Source: Bog-793 sp035625025 (GTDB lineage: Bacteria; Actinomycetota; Acidimicrobiia; Acidimicrobiales; Bog-793). From it: a stretch of 64,000 nucleotides of DNA. Numbering within the stretch: position 1 is the stretch's first letter; the number at the start of each line of letters is the position of its first letter. This document shows, piece by piece, positions 35,906 through 44,278 of the stretch. The DNA lies in contig DASPQJ010000030.1 of assembly GCA_035625025.1 (NCBI GenBank), forward strand, positions 1 to 64,000, given 5' to 3'. The notes below the pieces were generated by a model that had not been told where the DNA came from, did not search any database, and saw only the letters and a list, made by a program, of their open reading frames with translations. Position numbers and translations under genes: made by a program.

Positions 35906-37911
35906 ATCGAGATCATTGCTGTCGCGTCGGCCACCGCGTGGTCGATCGCGGCGGAAATCTCCGCCGGGTCGGTGACCGGGGCGAGGCAAGCTCCCCGACG
36001 GCAGACGTAGGCGCCCCCGAGGTGGCGGCCGGCGACGCGCGGGCTCGGCGCTGAGGCGCCCCAGACGAGCACCCGCTCCGGCACGTAGCCGGCCGACGCC
36101 GCGGCGACGAGGTCCGGGCGGTCCCCGACGACGACGATCTCGACCGCCCCGAGCTCGAGGAAGACCGCGGCCTCGACGAGATGGGCGAAGTCGAGCGGCG
36201 AGTCCGCCAGTGCCGAACCCGCCGCGGCAACACTTTGTTCGGCGCGGGTCCACAGGGTCGTCTCCCCGGAGATCGCGGCGAGCCGCGCCAGGGCGGAGGC
36301 GGCCACCGAGCCCGCGGCGGGTGTGACGCCGTCGTAGATCTGGCGGGGGCGCACGACGAGCGTCTCGGCGTCGCTTCCCGTCGCGTACCACCCCCCGTCG
36401 GGGGCGGAGAACAGCCGGATGAGCTCGTGGGCCGCCGTGAGCGCTTCGTCGCCGAAACGGCCGACCCCGGTGAGCTCGCCGAGGCGCGTGAAACAGTCGA
36501 CGAGCCAGGCGTAGTCGGCGGCGACCCCGAGGTGGGCGGCTCGTCCGGCCTGCCAGACCCGCAGCCACCTCCCGTCCGGGCGCCGCAGCGCGGCGAGCAG
36601 GAACTCGCCGAGCTCGACCGCCCTCGTCCGCCAGAGGGTGTTCCCCGTCGCCGCCGCGGCCTCGGCGAGAACCGAGCAGGTCATCGCGTTCCACTCGGTG
36701 ACGACCTTGTCGTCGAGTGCCGGACGGACCCGTTCGCCCCGGGCGCGGCGCAGATCGACGCGGCAGCGTTCCACCTCGGCCGGCCGGAGGAGATCGCCCC
36801 GCACCGGGCGGGAAAGGACGCTCCTCCCGTTGTCGAGGTTGCCCCCGGCGCCGACGCCGTACCACTGCGCGGCGAGGGCCGCCCTTTTCGCGCCGAGGAC
36901 CCCGATGAGCTCCTCGAAAGTCCAGGCGTAGAAACGCCCTTCCTCGCCTTCGGAATCGGCGTCCTCGGACGACCGGATGCCGCCGGCGGGGTCACGGAGG
37001 ACGTCGAGCACGTAGCCCAGCGTCTCGTCGAGCACCTGGCGCCAGCGGCTGTCACCCGTCACCTGCCAGGCGTGCAGGTAGCAGCGGCTGAGCGCGGCCT
37101 GGTCATAGGCCATCTTCTCGAAATGGGGCACGAGCCAGCGACGATCGACCGAGTAGCGCGCGAAGCCACCCCCGAGGTGGTCGTAGATACCGCCCGAGGC
37201 CATCGCCGCGAGCGTCGTCGTCGCCATCTCGAGGGTGCGGGGGCGTCGGAGTCGGTGGGCGCGCAACAGCAGCTCGAGCCGCGGCGCCTGGGGGAACTTC
37301 GGCGCGCCGCCGAGGCCGCCGTATTCGGGGTCGAAGTTCGCGGCGAAGCCAGCGACCGCCCGGTCGACGAGCCCCGAGGCGTCCGGGACCGTCGTCGCCG
37401 GCCCCGGCGAACCGAGCCGAGCCGCGACGGCCGCGGTGAGCTCGTCCGCTTGCCGGCCGATCTCGTCGCGCCGGTTCGTCCAGGTCGCCGAGACTGCCTT
37501 GAGCACGTCGGCGAAGGCCGGCAGGCCGTGGGCGGCGTGGCGCGGGAAGTAGGTGCCGCCGAAGAACGGGCGGCCCTCGGGGGTCGCGAAGACCGTGAGT
37601 GGCCATCCCGCTTGGCCCTGCAACGCCTGGACGGCCTCGAGGTAGACGGCGTCGACGTCGGGCCGCTCCTCCCGGTCGACTTTGATGGCGACGAAGCCAT
37701 CGTTGATGAGGTGGGCGACGGCTTCGTTCTCGAAGGATTCGTGGGCCATGACGTGACACCAGTGACACGCGGCGTAGCCGATCGAGATGAGCACGGGATG
37801 GTCGAGGCCCCGGGCGCGGGCAAAGGCTTCCTCGCCCCAGGGGAACCAGTCGACCGGGTTGTCCCGGTGCTGGCGGAGATAGGGGCTGAGTTCGTCGGCG
37901 AGGTGGTTCAT
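35902..37911 (-). CDS. Thioredoxin-domain protein (DUF255/YyaL, spermatogenesis-associated 20-like)
   Basis: Protein of 669 residues. The N-terminal thioredoxin-like domain (DUF255) has NPVDWFPWGEEAFARA and the redox pair in YAACHWCHVM. The rest is an (alpha/alpha)-6 barrel like glycosidase or epimerase folds, with GGIYDHLGGGFARYSVD and HFEKMAYDQA as family signatures. It is widespread but its reaction is unknown. The ATG overlaps the menE stop by four bases (ATGA), so it is made with MenE. Confidence 0.93.
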   Translation of the reverse strand: MNHLADELSPYLRQHRDNPVDWFPWGEEAFARARGLDHPVLISIGYAACHWCHVMAHESFENEAVAHLINDGFVAIKVDREERPDVDAVYLEAVQALQGQAGWPLTVFATPEGRPFFGGTYFPRHAAHGLPAFADVLKAVSATWTNRRDEIGRQADELTAAVAARLGSPGPATTVPDASGLVDRAVAGFAANFDPEYGGLGGAPKFPQAPRLELLLRAHRLRRPRTLEMATTTLAAMASGGIYDHLGGGFARYSVDRRWLVPHFEKMAYDQAALSRCYLHAWQVTGDSRWRQVLDETLGYVLDVLRDPAGGIRSSEDADSEGEEGRFYAWTFEELIGVLGAKRAALAAQWYGVGAGGNLDNGRSVLSRPVRGDLLRPAEVERCRVDLRRARGERVRPALDDKVVTEWNAMTCSVLAEAAAATGNTLWRTRAVELGEFLLAALRRPDGRWLRVWQAGRAAHLGVAADYAWLVDCFTRLGELTGVGRFGDEALTAAHELIRLFSAPDGGWYATGSDAETLVVRPRQIYDGVTPAAGSVAASALARLAAISGETTLWTRAEQSVAAAGSALADSPLDFAHLVEAAVFLELGAVEIVVVGDRPDLVAAASAGYVPERVLVWGASAPSPRVAGRHLGGAYVCRRGACLAPVTDPAEISAAIDHAVADATAMISM

Positions 37912-39056
37912 CGACCGATATCGCCCTCGGCGAGGGCCCGTTTCAAGGTGTCCCGGCGGACCTTGCCGATCCCCGTGCGGGGCAACGCCGGAACGAGGAC
38001 GAGCTCCTTGGGCGCCGCGATCGGGCCGAGCTCGCCGCGCACGAGCTCTCGCAGCTCGTCGAGCGTCGGCGGCGACGCGTCGGTGGTCTCGACGACGGCG
38101 ACGACGCGTTCGCCCCACTCGGGGTCCGGGACGCCGACGATGACGACCTCGGCGACGCCGGGGTGGGCGCGCAGCACGGCCTCGACCGGCACGGGCCAGA
38201 CCGACTCGCCTCCCGTGCGGATCACGTCCGCCATCCGTCCGAAGACTTCGAGCTGACCTTGCGGCGAGAGCATCCCCGCGTCGCCCGTCCGGAACCAGCC
38301 GTCGGCGTCCTTCGGGTCGTCGCCGAAACGGTAGGCGCGCAGGAGCATCGGGCCACGCAGGACGATCTCTCCGCCGGCGGCGATCCGGATCTCGACGCCG
38401 TCGAGCGGCCAGCCGTCGTAGACGACGCCGCTTCCCGTCTCGGTCATGCCGTAGGTCGCGACGGCGTTGCGCGGCCGCACGTTCGGCATCGGCCCCCCAC
38501 CGAGGACGATCGTGCGGAAGCGCGCCGCTTCGGCGCCGAGCCGCGCGCAGGTGGTCGGGACGAGCGAGACGAGGGTCGCGCCCCGGGCCGCGGCCGAGGT
38601 CACCCCGCCGACGGCGAAGACGGGCTGCACCTCGAGGGGGGTGCCGGTCGCCAGGGCCCGTGTGACGACGGCAAGCCCCCCGACGTGGGCGAGCGGCAGG
38701 CAGCACAGCCACTTGTCCCGGGCGGGATCGACGCCGAGGCGAGTGCTGACGGCGCACGCCGACGCCGTCACCGCGTCGTGGGTGAGGACGACGCCGCGCG
38801 GTTCCCCCGTCGTGCCCGAGGTCGCGACGACGTAGGCGTCGCCCTCCTCGATCGGGCGGGCCGCGGCGAGTTTGGTCTCGTCGCCATCGGCCCCCACGAC
38901 GACGGCGGGGCGGAGGGCCTCGAGGACGCGGATCTTGGCCGGAGCGGGGAGGCGCTGGTCAACCGGGAGGACGGCGTCGCCGGCGTCATGAACTCGCCGC
39001 ATCGCGGCGACGAACCCGGCGTCGCCCGCCATGTCCAGGGCGACGAGCCGACGCAC
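37908..39056 (-). CDS. menE: o-Succinylbenzoate-CoA ligase-like AMP-forming enzyme
   Basis: Acyl-CoA synthetase of 382 residues, short but normal for actinobacterial MenE. The AMP-binding P-loop is ATSGTTGEPRGVVLTH, followed by TYGMTETGSG and GWFRTGDAG. The catalytic Lys lies in RTGIGKVRRDTLKR. It would activate o-succinylbenzoate in menaquinone synthesis, supported by menB, menA, menH and menD next door. GTG 39056 is only 21 bases from the menB ATG on the other strand; ATG 39032 is a possible later start. Confidence 0.88.
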   Translation of the reverse strand: MRRLVALDMAGDAGFVAAMRRVHDAGDAVLPVDQRLPAPAKIRVLEALRPAVVVGADGDETKLAAARPIEEGDAYVVATSGTTGEPRGVVLTHDAVTASACAVSTRLGVDPARDKWLCCLPLAHVGGLAVVTRALATGTPLEVQPVFAVGGVTSAAARGATLVSLVPTTCARLGAEAARFRTIVLGGGPMPNVRPRNAVATYGMTETGSGVVYDGWPLDGVEIRIAAGGEIVLRGPMLLRAYRFGDDPKDADGWFRTGDAGMLSPQGQLEVFGRMADVIRTGGESVWPVPVEAVLRAHPGVAEVVIVGVPDPEWGERVVAVVETTDASPPTLDELRELVRGELGPIAAPKELVLVPALPRTGIGKVRRDTLKRALAEGDIGR

Positions 39057-39077
39057 TCACGGTAGCCTAACGGCCTC

Positions 39078-39929
39078 ATGACGACTGCTGAGCTGGGCCT
39101 GCCCGCCTGGGAGGCGAGCGGCGACTACGACGACATCACGTACGAGACGGCCGAGGGGATCGCCAAGCTGACGATCTGCCGGCCGGAGGTCCGCAACGCC
39201 TTCCGGCCCCGGACGATCAGCGAGCTCGGCCGAGCGCTCACGGTCGCCCGCGACGATCCGGAGATCGGCGTCATCATCCTCACCGGGCAGGGCTCCGAGG
39301 CGTTCTGTGCCGGAGGGGACCAGAAGGTCCGCGGCGAGGACGGGTACCTCGGGGACGACTCGGTCGGGGGGCGCGGCATCGGCCGGCTGAACGTCCTCGA
39401 TCTGCAGATCCAGATCCGCCGGTTGCCGAAGCCCGTCGTCGCGATGGTCGCCGGTTACGCCATCGGCGGTGGCCACGTCCTCCATCTCGTCTGTGATCTG
39501 ACGATCGCGGCGGACAACGCCCAGTTCGGTCAGAACGGCCCGCGCGTCGGCAGTTTCGACGCCGGATTCGGCGCCGGGTTGCTGGCGAGGACGATCGGTA
39601 CGAAACGGGCGAAGGAGATCTGGTTCCTCTGCCGCCACTACGACGCGTCACGCGCTCTGGCGATGGGGCTCGTGAACGCCGTCGTGCCGCTCGATCGGTT
39701 GGAGCTCGAGACGGTCGCCTGGTGCCGGGAGATGCTGCGACTCTCGCCGATGACACTGCGCCTGCTGAAGGCCGGGTTCAACGCCGCCGAGGACGGTCTG
39801 GCGGGAGTCCAGCAACTCGCCGGGGACGCGACGATGCTCTTTTACATGACCGAGGAGGCCCAGGAGGGCCGCGACGCCTTCGTCGAACACCGCCCAGCGG
39901 ACTTTGGCCGTTTTCCACGCCGGCCGTGA
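39078..39929 (+). CDS. menB: 1,4-Dihydroxy-2-naphthoyl-CoA synthase
   Basis: Crotonase-fold enzyme of 283 residues that closes the naphthoquinone ring. Signature blocks are ICRPEVRNAFRP, CAGGDQKVRG, GYAIGGGHVLHLVCDLTIAA and GPRVGSFDAGFGAG, all diagnostic for MenB rather than other crotonases. The ATG at 39078 follows no Shine-Dalgarno and lies very near the divergent menE start, so the mRNA is probably leaderless. MenA follows 34 bases later. Confidence 0.96.
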   Translation: MTTAELGLPAWEASGDYDDITYETAEGIAKLTICRPEVRNAFRPRTISELGRALTVARDDPEIGVIILTGQGSEAFCAGGDQKVRGEDGYLGDDSVGGRGIGRLNVLDLQIQIRRLPKPVVAMVAGYAIGGGHVLHLVCDLTIAADNAQFGQNGPRVGSFDAGFGAGLLARTIGTKRAKEIWFLCRHYDASRALAMGLVNAVVPLDRLELETVAWCREMLRLSPMTLRLLKAGFNAAEDGLAGVQQLAGDATMLFYMTEEAQEGRDAFVEHRPADFGRFPRRP

Positions 39930-39963
39930 AGGCCGCGGAACCCTCGTGGAACTGAGGCGGTAA

Positions 39964-40830
39964 GTGGCGGGAGCGGCCCAGTGGTTTGCCGCGGCCCGTC
40001 CTCGCACGCTGCCCGCTTCGGTCGTCCCCGTCGCGGTCGGCGTCGCCGTGGCTCGATCGACGGGACACGTCGTCGCGTGGCACGCCGTCCTCGCGCTCGT
40101 CGTGTCGCTGGCGATGCAGATCGGCGCCAACTACGCCAACGACTACTCCGACGGCGTGCGCGGCACGGACGCACAACGGTTCGGGCCGAGCCGCCTCGTC
40201 GCCTCCGGGAGCGCCAGCCCGGCGGCGGTGCGCTCCGCCGCCTTGGCGAGTTTCGCGGTCGGCGCGGTCGCGGGCCTGGTCCTCGCCCTCGCGGTGTCGC
40301 CGTGGCTGATCGCGGTGGGGGCGGCGGCGATCGCCTCCGCCTGGCTGTACACCGGTGGCCCCCGGCCGTACGGCTACGCCGGGTACGGGGAAGTTTTCGA
40401 CTTCGTGTTCTTCGGCCTCGTCGCCGTCGTCGGGACGACGTACGTCGCGTCGGGGAAGCTTCCCGCCCTCAGTTTCGTCGCCGCGATTCCCGTCGGGTTG
40501 CTGGCGGTCGCGCTTTTGGTCGCGAACAACCTGCGCGACATCGTCTCCGACGCGCAATCCGCCAAACGGACCCTCGCGGTGCGGCTCGGCGACCGGCGGA
40601 CACGCTTCCTGTACGTCGCGCTGGTCGTCGGTGCCTTCGCCACCTCGGCGGCGGTCGCCCCGTGGCGGAACTTCGCCCTTTTCGGCTTGGCCGCCGCCCC
40701 CGTCGCCGCGGTTCCGCTGCGCCGGGTTCGCTCCGGCGCGACCGGCGAGAAACTTGTCCCTGTGCTCGCGCTGACCGGAGCCGTCGAGGCCGTCTTCGGG
40801 CTCGTCTTCGCGATCGGCATCGCGCTGTGA
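39964..40830 (+). CDS. menA: 1,4-Dihydroxy-2-naphthoate polyprenyltransferase
   Basis: Membrane prenyltransferase of 288 residues (UbiA superfamily) with eight to nine hydrophobic segments. The first aspartate motif is in NYANDYSDGVRGTD and the second in NNLRDIVSDAQSAKRTLAVRLG. It attaches the isoprenoid tail to make demethylmenaquinone. GTG 39964 follows GAGG. A convergent hairpin separates it from menH. Confidence 0.95.
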   Translation: MAGAAQWFAAARPRTLPASVVPVAVGVAVARSTGHVVAWHAVLALVVSLAMQIGANYANDYSDGVRGTDAQRFGPSRLVASGSASPAAVRSAALASFAVGAVAGLVLALAVSPWLIAVGAAAIASAWLYTGGPRPYGYAGYGEVFDFVFFGLVAVVGTTYVASGKLPALSFVAAIPVGLLAVALLVANNLRDIVSDAQSAKRTLAVRLGDRRTRFLYVALVVGAFATSAAVAPWRNFALFGLAAAPVAAVPLRRVRSGATGEKLVPVLALTGAVEAVFGLVFAIGIAL

Positions 40831-40842
40831 AAAGAACCTTTC

Positions 40843-40886
40843 TTGACGGCGCGCCGGGCGCGCTATGGCGCGCCCGGCGACGTCAA
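40843..40886 (-). terminator. Hairpin between convergent menA and menH
   Basis: CGCCGGGCGCGC (40852-40863) pairs perfectly with 40868-40879, extended by TTGACG (40843-40848) with CGTCAA (40881-40886). Read on the minus strand it is followed by TTCTTTT, so it can end menH; it also blocks read-through from menA. The menH stop lies inside it. Confidence 0.65.
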
Positions 40887-41678
40887 CCAGGAGGCGAGGA
40901 TCTCGGCGAAAAGAAGCGGTGCCTCGAACGGCGCGGCGTGGCCGACGCCCGGAATCGACCGGAAGGTCGCGTTGGCGCCGATCGTCCCGGCCAGGCGGCG
41001 CCCGAGCCGGGAGTAGGGGCGGTCGAGGCCGCCGGCGACGATGAGGACCGGCATCGCGAGCCGGTGCAACCGGACCGCGTCGTAGTCCTGGGTCCCGGTC
41101 CCGAGCGTGCGCAACGCCCGGGCGAGGCCGTCGGTCGTGTTCTCGCGGCGCGCCGCCAAGCCGGCCGCAGACCGTTCGAGATGAGCAAAGGGCGGTGCCG
41201 CGAGCCACTCGGCAAGGAAGGCGTCGATCGTGAGTCGTCCCTTTCCGGTCGCCTCGAGTCGGCTGGCGAGGGCGTCGTCGGCGCGACGGCGCACCGCCCG
41301 CTCGTCGAGGTCCGCGATCCCGGGGTGCGCGCCGACGAGGACGAGGCGGCGCACCGACCCGGGGCAGGAAAATGCGGCGTGGAGGGCGACACGACCCCCC
41401 ATCGAGTAGCCGACGTAGGTCGCCTCACCCCCCGCGGCGGCGACGAGGCGTCCGGCCTGGGGAAGGTCCCGGACCCCGACGTCCGCCGACCGCCCGTGGC
41501 CCGGCAGGTCGACGGTGAGGACCTCGTGGTGCCGCGAGAGGTCCGTGGCGATTCTCCGCCAAGACCGACCGGTCTGGGTGAAGCCGTGGACGAGGACGAG
41601 GCGCGGACCCGCGCCGGTGCGGTCGACGGCGAGGGCGCGCGGCGCGCCGGAGCCGGCGTCGCGTCGCGGCCGGGGCAT
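40863..41678 (-). CDS. menH: Alpha/beta hydrolase, likely MenH (SHCHC synthase)
   Basis: Alpha/beta hydrolase of 271 residues. The N-terminal LVLVHGFTQTGRSW, nucleophile elbow GYSMGGRVALH, acid region GLDRPYSRLG and final GVGHAAPFE give a Ser-Asp-His triad. The FTQTGRSW and GYSMGGR wording is that of MenH, and menD is immediately adjacent. It would eliminate pyruvate from SEPHCHC. The ATG at 41678 leaves only five bases to the menD GTG. Confidence 0.85.
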   Translation of the reverse strand: MPRPRRDAGSGAPRALAVDRTGAGPRLVLVHGFTQTGRSWRRIATDLSRHHEVLTVDLPGHGRSADVGVRDLPQAGRLVAAAGGEATYVGYSMGGRVALHAAFSCPGSVRRLVLVGAHPGIADLDERAVRRRADDALASRLEATGKGRLTIDAFLAEWLAAPPFAHLERSAAGLAARRENTTDGLARALRTLGTGTQDYDAVRLHRLAMPVLIVAGGLDRPYSRLGRRLAGTIGANATFRSIPGVGHAAPFEAPLLFAEILASWLTSPGAP

Positions 41679-41683
41679 CGGCC

Positions 41684-43456
41684 GTGACCCTACAGGCGAG
41701 TTTCGCGGCGACGCTCGTCGACGAGTGGGTGCGCGCCGGCATCGTCGACGCGGTCGTCGCGCCGGGGTCGCGTTCGAGCCCGCTGGCGGTCGCGCTCCTC
41801 GGCGACGAGCGGATCCGGGTCCACGTCCGGCTGGACGAACGGTCGGCGGGTTTCTTCGCGATCGGCCTCGCGCTCGTCTCGGCCCGTCCCGTCGTCGTCG
41901 TGGTGACGAGCGGGACCGCGACCGCCGAACTCCACCCGGCGGTCGTCGAGGCCGACCTTGCCGGAGTGCCGCTCCTCGTCTGCACGGCGGATCGTCCCCC
42001 CGAACTGCGCCACGTCGGCGCGGCGCAGACGATCGACCAGCAGTATCTCTTTGGGCGCGCGGTGCGTTTCTTCGCCGATCCGGGAGTGCCCGACGTCGAC
42101 GGTCGTTGCCACTGGCGTAGCTTCGCGAGCCGGCTCGTCGCCGAGGCGACGGCCGGCCCCGGTGGGCCCGGTCCCGTGCACGCCAACCTGGCTTTCCGCG
42201 AGCCGCTCGGCGGCACACCCGACGACCTCCCGCCCGGCCGGCCGGAAGGTCGTCCCTGGCACGACGCGATCGGCCGGATCGACGTGCCCGAGGAGGCCGT
42301 GGAACGGCTCGTCGCCGAGGTCGGACCCACCCGGCGCGGCGTCATCGTCGCGGGTCGGGGGGCGGCCGAGGGGGACCCCGGGGGCGTCCTCGCCCTCGCC
42401 GCCGCCGCCGGCTGGCCGGCTCTCGCCGACACTCTGGCTTTCCCGCGCGCTCGCCAGACGGAAGTCGTGGCCGCGTGGGATCTCGTCGTGAAGAGCCAGG
42501 CGGCGCTGCGCGCCTTGCGACCCGAGTTCGTGCTGCGCGTCGGCGCGCCGCCGGCGAGCCGGGCGGTCGCGACCTGGCAGACCGCGCTCTGCGGCGCCGG
42601 GGCTTCGTCGGTCCTCGTCGATCCCCACGGACGCTTCGCCGACCCGGACCGGATCGCCGCAGTCGTGTTGCGGGCATCCCCGGGGGCGTTGTGCCGACGT
42701 GTCGCCGACGCGCTCGCCGGTCGGCCCGGAGGGCCCGAGGGATGGCTCGCGCGTTGGGAAAGGGCGGAGGCGGTGGCACAGGACGCGATCGAGGAGGTGC
42801 TCGGCGCGACGGACGAATTCAGCGAGCCGGCCGTGGCGCGGGGCCTTTTTGCCCGTCTGCCCGCCGAATCGACGCTCGTCGTCTCCTCGTCGATGCCGAT
42901 CCGCGACCTCGACGCCTTTGCCCGCCCGCGCGTCGGCGCGCCGACGGTCCTTGCCAACCGGGGGGCGAACGGGATCGACGGCGTCTTGTCGACGGTGCTC
43001 GGCGCGGCCCGCGGCGCGTCCGCCGTCCGGTCCGGTTCCGGCGGGCGGACCTTCGGGCTGCTCGGCGACCTCGCCTTCTTCCACGACCTGCCCGCTCTGG
43101 TCCGGGGCCGGCACGAAGACGTCATCGACGCCACCGTCGTCGTCGTCGACAACGCCGGCGGGGGGATCTTCTCGTTCCTGCCGTACCCGAGGGACCTCGA
43201 CGCCGGGCTTTTCGAGCGGGCCTTCGGGACCCCGCAGTCCCCGGACCTGTCGGGGGTGGCCGAGGCGCTCGGCTGTCGCGTGCACGGGGCATCGTCGCCG
43301 GCCGAGTTCGCCGCGACGCTCGACGAGACGGCGTTCTGGCGCGGGGTTCAGCTCGTCGTCGTCCGCACCGACCGGGCCCGCAACGTCGCGGTCCACGCCG
43401 CGCTGGAAAGATCCGTCGTCGCGGCGGTCGACGGGGCGTGCGGGGAAGCTACCTAG
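41684..43456 (+). CDS. menD: SEPHCHC synthase MenD
   Basis: Thiamine-diphosphate enzyme of 590 residues, the first committed step of menaquinone synthesis. Features are APGSRSSPLAVAL, the catalytic-region VRLDERSAGFFAIGLAL, TSGTATAELHPAVVEA, RPPELRHVGAAQTIDQ, and the late ThDP motif GLLGDLAFFHDLPAL...NAGGGIFSFLP. GTG start without ribosome site, five bases from the divergent menH. It overlaps the convergent DUF169 gene by four bases. Confidence 0.95.
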   Translation: MTLQASFAATLVDEWVRAGIVDAVVAPGSRSSPLAVALLGDERIRVHVRLDERSAGFFAIGLALVSARPVVVVVTSGTATAELHPAVVEADLAGVPLLVCTADRPPELRHVGAAQTIDQQYLFGRAVRFFADPGVPDVDGRCHWRSFASRLVAEATAGPGGPGPVHANLAFREPLGGTPDDLPPGRPEGRPWHDAIGRIDVPEEAVERLVAEVGPTRRGVIVAGRGAAEGDPGGVLALAAAAGWPALADTLAFPRARQTEVVAAWDLVVKSQAALRALRPEFVLRVGAPPASRAVATWQTALCGAGASSVLVDPHGRFADPDRIAAVVLRASPGALCRRVADALAGRPGGPEGWLARWERAEAVAQDAIEEVLGATDEFSEPAVARGLFARLPAESTLVVSSSMPIRDLDAFARPRVGAPTVLANRGANGIDGVLSTVLGAARGASAVRSGSGGRTFGLLGDLAFFHDLPALVRGRHEDVIDATVVVVDNAGGGIFSFLPYPRDLDAGLFERAFGTPQSPDLSGVAEALGCRVHGASSPAEFAATLDETAFWRGVQLVVVRTDRARNVAVHAALERSVVAAVDGACGEAT

Positions 43457-44184
43457 TCGGGAAAGCGCCGGGCATCGGTCGCGGCGTAGCGGGCGACGCC
43501 CGCGTCGGTCGCGGCGGCGCGCTCGACCGCGCCGACGAGCTCGTCGAGGTCCGCGGCCGGGAGCGCGCAGGTCATCTCCTCGGGCGCCAGACCTGTTCGG
43601 ACCCGCGACAACGCGCAGCCGACGCTCGCCGCCGTCAGCCGCTGTTCCTTCGCGATCGCGACGATGTGGCACTGGGGCTTGCCGCCGATCACGAGCCCGG
43701 GGATCGCGTCGGAGAGCACCATCAACTGGCGGCCGTTCACGCGGAGCAGCACGACGTCGGGGCGCACCCCGGGCGGGGTGGCCGCGAGAGGCCCGTAGGT
43801 GATGGCGCCCGGATGGCCCGAGACCACCGGCAGGCCGGCCGCTTCGGCGGCGGTCACCCAGCCCGATTCGAGGAGCGTGGCGACGTCAGCGTTACCCGCG
43901 ACCTCGCCGAGCGTTGCCAAACCGTGCGTGACTCTTCCGACGCTGCAGTTGCCGTGGTCGGCGGGAACGGTCGTGAAGGTGCTCGTGGCGCCCCGGATCC
44001 AGAACACGCAGCCCGCCGGGACGCGCCCGGTCCTGCCGTCGGCCGTCGGCTCCGACATCGGGTCGTCGAAGGGGGCGACTCGGGGGGGCGGTTCGTCCGA
44101 GAACGAGATGGCGACGGGCGCGACCGCGAGGTGCAGGGCGCTCGTGAGCCGTTCGGCGAGCGCACCCCAGGAGGGTAGAGTCAT
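43453..44184 (-). CDS. DUF169 domain protein
   Basis: Protein of 243 residues of the DUF169 family. Conserved phrases are HLAVAPVAISFSDEPP, PAGCVFWIRGA, VPADHGNCSVGRVTHG and PQCHIVAIAKEQ, with several conserved cysteines (CVFW, NCSVG, QCHI, VGCALSR, MTCALP). The function is unknown, though cysteine conservation suggests a metal or thiol site. Single gene on the minus strand, convergent with menD. Confidence 0.85.
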   Translation of the reverse strand: MTLPSWGALAERLTSALHLAVAPVAISFSDEPPPRVAPFDDPMSEPTADGRTGRVPAGCVFWIRGATSTFTTVPADHGNCSVGRVTHGLATLGEVAGNADVATLLESGWVTAAEAAGLPVVSGHPGAITYGPLAATPPGVRPDVVLLRVNGRQLMVLSDAIPGLVIGGKPQCHIVAIAKEQRLTAASVGCALSRVRTGLAPEEMTCALPAADLDELVGAVERAAATDAGVARYAATDARRFPD

Positions 44185-44278
44185 CTGGCGTTTCTAGCTC
44201 AGGCCGGTAAGGCGTGCACTTCGGCGGCGCCGGCTCCCGATCGGCCGATCGTCGTCGCGCCTGTGGCAGGCTGAAGAG

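Noticed and set aside
39981..41687. 568-codon plus-strand frame across menA and menH
   Set aside because: Out of frame with menA and antisense to menH; composition is that of a shadow frame.
41690..43672. 660-codon minus-strand frame opposite menD
   Set aside because: menD on the plus strand has clear ThDP motifs; the antisense translation has no family features.
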